Source of the DNA: Nemertoderma westbladi | Taxonomy: Eukaryota > Xenacoelomorpha > Nemertodermatida > Nemertodermatidae | DNA length: 64,000 nt | Reading direction: 5' to 3' | Assembly (NCBI GenBank): GCA_032718475.1 | Contig: JAUCBJ010008522.1 | Span: 1 to 64,000, forward strand | Shown here: positions 22,515-30,760 of the stretch, in pieces | Layout: the number at the start of each line of letters is the position of its first letter | Position numbering within the stretch: position 1 is the stretch's first letter | Notes under the pieces: model-generated | Seen by the model: the letters and a program-made list of their open reading frames with translations, nothing else | Databases searched by the model: none | Told to the model about the DNA's origin: nothing | Program-made: the position numbers and the translations under genes

Positions 22515-22998
22515 ATAAACTGTACTACTACTAGGTCGAGCGAACTCGGAGAGTGGAAATGAGATACTTCCAGGCTTCCCGATTCTCCATAGTTGTCGCA
22601 ATTTCGTTTCTCCCAAGTTCAGTATCCCTTTCAAGTTGATCTATATATGTTATGGCCGGTCGTCCACGACTACGCTTTCCATGAGTTGGTTGCCAGATAA
22701 GTATATCTGGTATGACCTCGTCTTTACTTCGCCAGCAGTGCCCACTGAATCTTAATCTGCGTTCACGGAGGGTGGTTGATACAGGTGGTATTGTACCATA
22801 AAGCTCGGCGTTTGTCATGTGTTGTCTCCAGCTGATGTTTATGGCTGCCCTTAGTAGTCTTGTGTAGCAACCATCAATTCGTTGTTCAAGTGATTTAGTC
22901 AGTGTCCTGGTCTCAGGTATAAAAATACACTTTCCACTGTGGCTCGAAATAACTTAGTCTTCAGGTGCCTGGAGAGATATGACTGTAAGTACATCAAC
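22515..22998 (-). mobile_element. RTE-like LINE 3' fragment (copy E)
   Basis: On the minus strand it encodes the C-terminus of a LINE ORF2: RERRLRFSGHCWRSKDE, WQPTHGKRSRGRPAITY, then a degenerate end. Upstream of it (22820-22990) is the RT thumb region in broken frames. The 3' end is a TAGTAGTAG tail at 22515-22530. It is a different family from copies A-D, as the C-terminal block differs. Confidence 0.8.
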
Positions 22999-22999
22999 T

Positions 23000-23222
23000 G
23001 TGGGGCGAGCCACGAAGTGAGTGAGCCTTAGCGTAGTGGTACCATTAATCAACCTGTCGTTCTGTCGTTCTGTCGTTCTGTCGTTCTGTCGTGTTCAATT
23101 TTAAACGTTAATAACTCGGCCAATCTTTGATGAAATCTATCCAAACTTGGTACACATGTTGTTTGGCAAAAGTTTAGAAATTTTCCAAGTAGAATTTCCG
23201 TGTGGCCTTCGAGAAGCTAAGA
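23000..23222 (+). repeat. Dispersed GGGGCGAGCCAC repeat, copy 2
   Basis: Begins GTGGGGCGAGCCACGAAGTG and matches 14720-14903 in inverse orientation. It includes an 8-bp microsatellite TGTCGTTC repeated about five times (23056-23096). It abuts the LINE fragment on its left. Confidence 0.65.
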
Positions 23223-24560
23223 TAATAGCAGTTAATTAGTTAATTAAGTTGATTGCGGTGAAAACGCCATTTTCAACCTGCCTTTTAAAGGAAATTAATT
23301 GTTTTACAGTATAAGATTTAAATAATTATACTTAAAAATTATACAGATATAATCCCCATACGCCATTCTATTATAGTTTTTAATTAGTTTAAGTGATTTG
23401 CTTTAATAAATGTGTCTTTAATTGATCTAAACGTAATTAAACCGCACAATTATTGAGTACAAATTTAATCCTTCCCATTATTGGTCAAGTCTCTGCTGGT
23501 GTGGAGCTAGCTGCTGGGAGTTGTGGCTGTAGACTGAGAGGAATTGTAATAGAGGCAACCAGTATTGCTATTCCAGCCCAATCACTGAATTGTGTTTATT
23601 ATAGGCTGGACGGGCCGCATAACCGTTCGACTATTACTACTATTGCTATCTCAGTTAAATGACAGATATAATAACATAAATACAATCCATGGCATGGCTG
23701 TTGTAGGCTTCTGAAATAGTTTATTCCACAATGTATATGTCTGGTTATTTTTTAATTGAATTTTTGCAAAGTAGTAAAATTAATGTTCTTAAAAATAATA
23801 TTATTATTTTATATGTAACCTAGGAAATTAGCTACATTTTTTCGCTGCAGCTTTAAGAGTGTACATTGATTTAATATTATTTCAATACCCATATTACTAC
23901 ATCGGCATAAGATGCGTTGGCGTTGTATCACACATCTCCACATATCACACATCTCCACATAGATGTATCAACAGTTACTCGCACAGTTTCGAAACTTCGC
24001 ATAGTTATAACTGTATAAAGATCGTCAGTCTGCGTTTAGGAAAAATATTTTATGACAAAACAGGACAAGCGACGAGCGCAACGAGGCATATAATGAAGAC
24101 GAGTACTGCGTTGACTAAATTATTATATAAACCACCTGGCTTCACATATTGATCGCATCCCTAGTTATTATTATTATAAAGATCGTCCTAGCTTGCGTTT
24201 AAGAAATATATTTAAATACAAAACAGGACGAACGCAAAGAGGCTTATAATGAAAACGAGTACTGCGTTTATTATATTCCTATAAACCACCTGGCTTTGCA
24301 TATTTAACGTGCGATTGGAAATAAGTTCGTGCTACCCTTCCGTGGGCGGTAGATGTCGCGGTTATGTATTGGTGGTTGGGAAGGGTGGGGGGGGGGGGGG
24401 GGGAGATTAAAACGGGTGAACACGTACTGTCCACCTTTCTTTGATTGATTGGTGGTGTGGGTATATTTCTCAAAACCTGATTTTGTGATACAGTCGCTGC
24501 ATTTGAATTTGTATATAATAACTAGGCCTCGTGCTGCGCGAAGTCCCCACGAACGTGTAA
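23223..24560. other. AT-rich non-coding DNA
   Basis: No credible gene. Two related stretches, 23995-24140 and 24178-24300, share AAAACAGGACAAGCGACGAG-like, AATGAAAACGAGTACTGCGT-like and AAACCACCTGGCTT pieces: a diverged tandem pair with a ~170-bp period. A run of 17 G lies at 24387-24403. Confidence 0.5.
23995..24300. repeat. Diverged ~170-bp tandem pair
   Basis: Both halves contain AAAGATCGTC, CAGGAC, GAGTACTGCGTT and AAACCACCTGGCTT in the same order. No coding content. Confidence 0.6.
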
Positions 24561-24561
24561 G

Positions 24562-24777
24562 TTTGTATAATGTATTACCCCACCAGATGAATCTTGTGTA
24601 GCAACCATCAATTCGTTGTTCAAGTGATTTAGTCAGTGTCCTAGTCTCAGGTATAAAAATACACTTTCCACTGTGGCTCGAAATAACTTAGTCTTCAGGT
24701 GCCTGGAGAGATATGACTGTAAGTACATCAACTGTAAGTTTGTATAATGTATTACCCCACCAGATGAATAGCTCTTC
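24562..24777 (-). mobile_element. LINE fragment flanked by a direct duplication
   Basis: The segment 24597-24735 is almost identical to 22858-22997 of LINE copy E. It is bounded on both sides by GTTTGTATAATGTATTACCC (24562-24595 and 24736-24770), so it looks like an insertion with a long flanking duplication or a template-switch event. Confidence 0.7.
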
Positions 24778-24866
24778 CTTGTGAATGAGTGAATCCTATG
24801 ACAATAATCTATAAGGTTACTCACTGCTATGTTAGATGGGAGGCCAGGTAATTGAATTGTAAGCAC

Positions 24867-25524
24867 TGGCTGGGCCTTTTAAATGGTTTATAGGTTGATG
24901 ATAATGAATGAGGATGGACCCAACTACTGTGACACTACGTTTGTCTATATGGACGGTCTCCTTATAGCCAGCTGGCTGGCTTTTCTAGTTGAATCATATT
25001 ATTCCGCAACTAAATAATTTACTCTTTTAGACGAATATGTGCGTTTTTTTGCCGGACTAACAAATTTTGGCGACGTTCTATGCGAGATTGGCGATATTTG
25101 AAAAGATTCTGAGACTCAAATATGTTGCTCAGATGACTGAATATCTCAAATAAAAAAGTTGGTGCATACTCGACGAGTTGAAATCTTTGAAATTCGACTT
25201 TAAATTTTCAAACCCGCTATTTTTCAGTGACCCCGTGATCGAAACGCCACAAAAAATATACAGTCTTGTGCGCAACCAAAATTTATGTAGAGTTTGTTAT
25301 TAAAATTTTTGCGAACCTGCTTGAGTTTTTGAGATATTGGATGGTTATACTGTACATATATACACACACACACATACACACACACACACAACCACATCGT
25401 GTTTTTGAACGGCTCAACTCTTGACAAGAACTACCCTGGCCTATTAATAGGCAGGTTCGTTATAATACGCCCTCTAGCGGCAGACTATAGAACTGCAGAC
25501 GGCTGGATATATGTAAGAGTAATT
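24867..25524. other. Non-coding DNA with CA microsatellite
   Basis: No gene seen. A CA-rich microsatellite lies at 25360-25392. A single start of the 147-bp repeat (CGCCCTCTAGCGGCAGAC) lies near 25469-25486. Confidence 0.5.
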
Positions 25525-27030
25525 AAGAGAGGGGGGCGGGGCGCTTGGATACAACTATTATTAAAAACCTGTTGCTTGGTTAAAGCTAATTGGGGGTCAA
25601 AGGTGAACGATAAACCTGTCTGGATATAGATAAGGGAGCTGTATACCTAAGGCTAAATATAGTAATGCAGTGTCAACAAAGGCATCATTTAGAAAGTAAT
25701 ACTGTATATAAAACGAATTATTGGTAAATCTAAAAATAGAAATCAATTAAATAAAGTAAAAGTAATACAAATAATTAATTTAAAATTAAATACAAATAAA
25801 TAAGTATAAATAAATAAAAGAGCTGAGGTGTCACTTATGACACCCATTGGGTTTCATATGACACCATATTATCACCCATTGGGTGTCATATGACACCCTA
25901 TTATCACCCATAGGGTGTCATTGGCGCCAGACTGTCTGGGTGAACCTCCTAATTAGGTTAATTAGACCCTAATTGAAAGGTGTCATCAATTAATTACCAC
26001 AATTAAACCCTAATAGGTGTCTTACGACTCCTAATTAGGGTTAAATTAATTATCCTAATTAATCAGACCGATAGGCGCCCTGAAAAGCAATGGTGTCAGT
26101 TAGGTCCTACTACTACTAGTATCGGCATGCTGCATTGCATATGCATTTTTAAGAATGCTGTGCCGGCTTGTCAACAAAATTGAGCCGCCACAACTCCCTA
26201 TCACCCATGACATTTGCTAGATCATCCGCATCTTCAAGGCCAGTGTCCTTTAAGATGCGTCTCAAGAAAGTCATGGGCTGTCCACCATGCTTATTCACTC
26301 CATGAGGATGCCAAAGTACAAGAATATGCACTGGCTGGTCCTCACGGCGAAAGCAATGTCCTGCAAAGCGGAGGCGATTTTGTTCTAGTATCAAGCTTGG
26401 GGGAACCAATGAGACACCTCCAATGTTATATAGTGTCTGGTTGGAGATGTGTGCATTGTACTTGACACAATGAACCCGGCGTAGCATTCTTGTGAATGTG
26501 CCATCCAGAGATTTGGTGTCCTCAGCAGTTAGAGCCCAGCATGGACTCCCGTAGAGGAGTACTGGAACTACTGCTGCTCTAAATAATCGGACCTTAAGTT
26601 TCCGATTAATTCTCGGTGACTTCCAAATCCTGGAAAGCCTCAGAGCTAGTCGCAAAGCCGGCCAAAGGGTGTCATAAGTGACACCGCGGCTCTTTTATTT
26701 ATTAATACTTATTTATTTGTATTTAATTTTAAATTAATTATTTGTATTTAATTTTAATTAATTATTTATATTTATTTTTGCTTTATTTGTTTGTACTTAA
26801 TTTTAAATTAATTAATTGTATTGTTTTACTTTATATATTGATTTCTATTTTTAGATTTACCAATAAATAGTTTATATAATACTTACCGGTGCTAAACGAT
26901 GTCATTGTTGGAACCATCTCACCACGGACTTTCATCTCGCTATATTTAGCCCAAGGGTATAGCTCCCTTACTGGTAACTAATTACTCTTATCTATTTCCA
27001 AGCGCCCCGCCCCCTCGCCCAATAGACTCT
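25525..27030. repeat. Large foldback (long inverted repeat) with LINE fragment in its loop
   Basis: The left arm (about 25525-25860) and right arm (about 26660-27030) are inverted copies of one another, sharing GGGGCGGGGCGCTTGGA at the outer ends, TTGGTAAATCTAAAAATAGA in the middle, and TGTCACTTATGACACC at the inner ends. The right arm has an extra AT-rich block. Between the arms are TGACACCC/GGGTGTCA palindromes (25830-25990) and the 3' end of an RTE-like LINE. It may be a foldback-type DNA transposon; no transposase is seen. Confidence 0.75.
26125..26645 (-). mobile_element. RTE-like LINE 3' fragment (copy C)
   Basis: On the minus strand it encodes the same C-terminus as copy B (from LSRIWKSPRINRK to NFVDKPAQHS), with only a few differences, and ends in a TAGTAGTAG tail. 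The high similarity suggests recent insertion. It sits inside the loop of the foldback, near its right arm. Confidence 0.85.
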
Positions 27031-27128
27031 TCTAATCCTATGCTAATTAGCATAGAGTCCTCTATTGTATCAAACCTATTTCTATTATACCCCGAGGCTA
27101 ATGAGCCAGTGGCCCTCCTTTGTCTTTG

Positions 27129-27164
27129 TTATTCAATGGCTCCACTCTGGCTGCCATTGAATAA
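27129..27164. repeat. Perfect 12-bp inverted repeat
   Basis: TTATTCAATGGC (27129-27140) and its complement GCCATTGAATAA (27153-27164) with a 12-base loop, just upstream of the promoter-like region. Each arm contains an ATTG element. Confidence 0.7.
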
Positions 27165-27189
27165 CATTGGGCAAACTTTAACTCGCCTC

Positions 27190-27365
27190 ACATGACGTCA
27201 TCAAAGCTGCTCTCTGATTGGTTTATTTACTTATGGCTGCTCTCTCATTGGCTGCCTAACTCACCCTCGCGACCTAATTGGTTGCCTAACTCTCATCTGG
27301 TCTCTCATTGGCTAATCCCCTTTCTAGCCCCCCTCTATAATAGCCCCTCGTTCACCGCATTCCCA
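27190..27365 (+). promoter_or_regulatory. Promoter: CRE, four phased ATTGG boxes, TATA
   Basis: A perfect CRE TGACGTCA lies at 27193-27200. ATTGG (inverted CCAAT box, the NF-Y site) occurs at 27217, 27247, 27277 and 27307, exactly 30 bp apart; the 30-bp units begin TCTCT or similar, so they arose by tandem duplication and kept spacing. A TATA-like TATAAT is at 27336. The predicted start of transcription is about 27365, roughly 95 bp before the ATG at 27462. Motifs are seen directly; function is inferred. Confidence 0.65.
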
Positions 27366-27461
27366 TTCATTTTATAATTTTATTGTTTAAAAGTTTTAGC
27401 TATTTTCTTAAAGTATTTATTTATTTTTATTTCCTAAACGAGTTACCAGTATACATTCACA

Positions 27462-28195
27462 ATGGCACATTCAGACAGAAATCAGCTATTCAAACACCAG
27501 CTTGGTTTGCAGCGAAAATCAGTTTATGCTACTAGACAACTTGTTTGGCTTCTATTTCGATCCGGCGAACAAACTCTTTCCATTAATGATAAATACAACC
27601 TTAAACCAACCCGTCCCGATTCCGGCAAACTACACGCCTGCTACGAACTTCACAATGGACAATATCAAACTCTCAATAACAATAAACTTCATTCCTCCGA
27701 CCACGGTTACGGTTTCAAACTTTTAAAAAGGGACAACAAAATAACATTCAATCTAACTACTTCGCCCGAGACGTTTACAATTCCAACTACTATAGTCGAT
27801 TTTATTCGAGCAAACATTAACCAAGACATCGCAAATCGTTTACTGGGTTTAACCACTCTCGTAACTTCCTTCTTCTTCGACGACCGTTTATTCGATTTTC
27901 ATAGTATCGCAAACTCGATTCTTCTTCTGGAACTCATTTCTTTAAACTTTTTGCCAAGGATGTTCTCGCTTTCGACGATAAATTGAATGAGCTCACTGAC
28001 TTTTATGCTAATAAAGTCTCCTATTACTTTGGGTTCAATTATTGAGTTGGCACCTATGGAAGTATTAACCCAGTGAATCCACTCGAATTAATAAAGTTGG
28101 AAGACACTGTAAACGGTTCATTGATCACCTTTTCCGTCGCCTGCGCCAATTTATTTCAACATTATGTAAACATCGCCCTTTTATTAATCCCATAA
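27462..28195 (+). pseudogene. Unrecognised gene behind the phased promoter, frame broken
   Basis: The ATG has a strong context (ACAATGG). The frame is open to 27986 (174 codons). The protein begins MAHSDRNQLFKHQLGLQRKS and contains ITFNLTTSPETFTIP. A second frame is open from 27905, reads through coding-like sequence (FAKDVLAFDDKLNELTDFY), meets one TGA at 28043-28045 where a Trp codon would fit, then continues (NPVNPLELIKLEDTVNG) to a TAA at 28193-28195. The best reading is a former protein of about 240 residues with one frameshift (27905-27986) and one nonsense change. I do not recognise it: no zinc finger, RT, transposase or signal peptide is seen. An origin in an unclassified mobile element or virus is possible. 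Confidence 0.5.
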
Positions 28196-28425
28196 GTCAC
28201 TTTGTCTTAACCAGGCGATTATTGGGTTGCTTTTGACTATTGCACTTTTGGGTTTGTTACAAATATTCAGAACGATCGTAATTTAGCGATCACTAGTGGT
28301 TAATGATAAATAATATAAGAACATCAACAATAACAATAGTTATAGTCAGAAAAGTTTTTATTAAATAAGACTGTTTATATTAATAGGGTTGTTGACCTCC
28401 GGGAATAATGTTTGGTTTAACCCTT
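28196..28425. other. Intergenic space between convergent ORFs
   Basis: Both genes end here. On the minus strand AATAAA (seen as TTTATT near 28352) suits the 3' end of the minus-strand ORF. For the plus gene, AATAAA is seen within the decayed frame at about 28009 and 28091. Confidence 0.5.
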
Positions 28426-28959
28426 TTAGGGTCCGCTACTTAACGGTTGCGTTAATTTTCTCTTTAATAGCTTGTTGAGACAACCTTTTCTTGGGGGATG
28501 AAATAGGTTGAGGTGTGTTTGCTGCAGGAGAAAGATGCCTTCTCTGAGAGAGCATTTTAGTAAATCGAAAAGGCGCGCGATGGTAAAGTCGTTGGATAGG
28601 GTAATAGTGTTGGTATTTTTCGTATTGGTGAATATAATTTCTGCTGGTTTGTTCTCGATATGGATGTGAGGACTGAGATAGTAGTGGGTGCTGGGCGGGT
28701 TGATAGGATTAATCAAACGATAATCGCTGCCCCTAATATTGAGACTGTTGGTGAACTGAAAAGTGGTAGTCTCTTTGTCTTTCATTAAAATGGGCCAGAT
28801 ACCAACATATTTTTCGGTTTTGAACTTATAGATAAAGGCTGCAATATTGTTATTTATGAGATAACGTTGGTGATTGGGGATCGTTATCTGCTTTGGTTTG
28901 AAAGCAAATTGTATAGCCATAGCCTTGAATCTGATTAGAGCTTCGGGCGCTTGAATCAT
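28426..28959 (-). CDS. Unrecognised 177-aa protein
   Basis: An intact ORF beginning MIQAPEALIRFKAMAIQF. It is rich in Ile, Asn, Thr and beta-branched residues, with an internal block YYLSPHIHIENKPAEIIF and a basic C-terminus (KGCLNKLLKRKL). No known motif is recognised. The ATG lies about 30 bases downstream of LTR-B (read on the minus strand), the same arrangement as the gag-like ORF behind LTR-A at 50681, so it may be the first ORF of an LTR-type element whose remainder is absent. Composition loosely resembles the plus-strand neighbour (both have a beta-rich block ending in a short helix), but I cannot show homology. Confidence 0.45.
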   Translation of the reverse strand: MIQAPEALIRFKAMAIQFAFKPKQITIPNHQRYLINNNIAAFIYKFKTEKYVGIWPILMKDKETTTFQFTNSLNIRGSDYRLINPINPPSTHYYLSPHIHIENKPAEIIFTNTKNTNTITLSNDFTIARLFDLLKCSLREGIFLLQQTHLNLFHPPRKGCLNKLLKRKLTQPLSSGP

Positions 28960-28984
28960 GTTAGCATAGTAAAGGATTTGTGAC

Positions 28985-29288
28985 AGGATCCTAAGATCCC
29001 GACCAGGTTAGATTCGTACGCGTCACCGTTCTGCTGGCAGTTATGCTAAGTCGCTTTGGCCGAAGGCCGTTGGAGAAAACAATAGAGTTTCTGTTTCTCA
29101 ATATTGATAGTCCTAACGATAATAGCACAATCAGTAAATTAGTAATGACACAGATCAGAAAATGCACAGATTAAATGCTGTTGTTAGTGGCGGTGATGGT
29201 CATAAACTATGACCGGTCTGCACCTGAGTAACTAATGAACTGACCGGTAAATCGGTGATGCAGAATAATATATGATTAACACACATGG
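28985..29288 (-). repeat. LTR-like region B, distal part (cut by BEL-2)
   Basis: Homologous by eye to LTR-A (50695-51250): shared landmarks in order are a GGATCC-containing palindrome, ACGCGTCACCGT, GGCCGTTG, ATGACACAGA and ACTGACCGGTA. It continues at 47594-47880 on the other side of BEL-2. The TATA-like ATATATT lies near 29270, so transcription would run leftwards into the 177-aa ORF. Confidence 0.55.
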
Positions 29289-29293
29289 ATATT
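29289..29293. repeat. Target-site duplication ATATT, left (BEL-2)
   Basis: ATATT precedes the TGTTCG end of the minus-strand BEL-2 LTR and recurs at 47589-47593. Confidence 0.9.
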
Positions 29294-30451
29294 TGTTCGT
29301 GCTTTTAAGACCTTTGGCAGTTTAACCCGCCAAATCTATATGTCTTCTAGGTTATAAATCTACTCCAGCCTATGACAAGTATTGAACACCTATAATAATT
29401 CTAACATTAGCCAAAGCCAGTCTGTGCGCGACCATTCACCCGCTGGATATACCCGGGAGACTGGATTTGGATGCTTTAATTTGATTGCGGTGCAGGCCTA
29501 CCGTACTATTCGATTGATCGTTAATATATAATCTCTGACGAATATTATTCACTTTCGGGAAATATTAGCAGTTCCTTTAGGACGTGGCGCTCTATCTATT
29601 TAAACAGAGCTATGACTTACACTATACACAACAGTATGTCTTATAGATCACCAAAGTGCATTCTTTAGGAAATGCTTTGTTACTCGGTCAAACACACATA
29701 TAAAGAGAATAACAACCGACATTTGTAGGGCCTATTAAGTAGCATTGAACTCACTACAAACCACGATAATGTATGTCGCAAATTGTTATATGTAACCGGT
29801 CTCTCTAACCTTAGTGTATCAAGAAGATTGGGTTTTCGGATCGTTATCAATATTCTTCCCAATAATAATATATAAACGAACGATACAATTAACAACACAG
29901 TAAATAGCAGTAAATAATGCAAGTGTACTTAACCAAGTTGACCAAGACCGAGGTGCAAAACCGAGGTGCTGTAGTCAGTACCGAGATAACAGTTTGATGA
30001 TCTTATAATTAAAGACGCTCTAATGTCAGAAAACATTCCCCGGCCGGTGTTCTTAGGCGTGGGGGAAACGTCAGTACTGAATCATGGGATTCTGCTGTAC
30101 AGCTTTTTACACAAAGGGAAAATCTCTGATTGGTCGAACTGACGTGGACACAGCTGATAGATGTCGTCATTTGAGTTGAGCAGAACAAAGAACCAAGGCT
30201 CCATGCAGAGGCTCCACGTGTACAGCTCAGCTATTAGCTGTCGTCATAGTAACTACACTGTTCAAGAGTATTTCGGCTTTTACGTCATAGAATTGCGGAT
30301 TATGTCCGCTAAAGTACACATACAGCAGAAATTACTTTTATGTCCTCTAAAACACCAGTACAGTAAGGACACGGCCTTTTTATGCCTGGTAAACCAACTA
30401 CAGAGTACTTTATGGGGAAAATAACCGGCTAATTACGCAAAAGCCTTTACA
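29294..30451 (-). repeat. BEL-2 3' LTR (1158 bp)
   Basis: Nearly identical to the 5' LTR at 46376-47588 but lacks about 55 bp present there at about 46790-46845. The strand-wise start is TGTAAAGGC and the end is CACGAACA. The complement of the polypurine tract lies right beside it at 30452-30460. An apparent 87-codon ORF inside it (30161-30424) is repeated in the other LTR and is not a gene. Confidence 0.92.
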
Positions 30452-30760
30452 CCGCTCCCAGAAAATGGGATTTAAGTCTATAAAATATAACAAATCACAG
30501 TTTCTAAAATATAAAAATACTCTAAACAGTTAGTCTTTCTTACGCGGACGGCGTTTACGCAGCTTTTTGAGGCTAGCAAGAGTCCTTTTCTCTTTGGGGC
30601 GAGCCACTTTACTAGGAGGGCTGTAACTCCTGGGTGAAGGGTGCAATACCATTGCATCAGAAGGTTTAGGGTTACGGTCAGTGTCTCGTCCATTTCGATC
30701 TGCTTCTCCTCGAGCTGATTTTCCTCCGCTTGTCGTTGGACACGCTCGTCCAAAACTCTC
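30452..30760 (-). pseudogene. BEL-2 pol C-terminal remnant
   Basis: Minus-strand match to the BEL-1 C-terminus (12280-12438), with the same PSDA..LHPSPRSYSPP block and basic tail. It is followed by the purine tract and LTR. Upstream of about 30680 similarity to BEL-1 is lost. Confidence 0.7.

Noticed and set aside
23056-23096. TGTCGTTC array as telomeric DNA
   Set aside because: Only five 8-bp units within a dispersed repeat; not a known telomere motif.
30161-30424. 87-codon plus-strand ORF also present at 47298-47561
   Set aside because: Identical because both lie in the two LTRs of BEL-2; no independent evidence of a gene.
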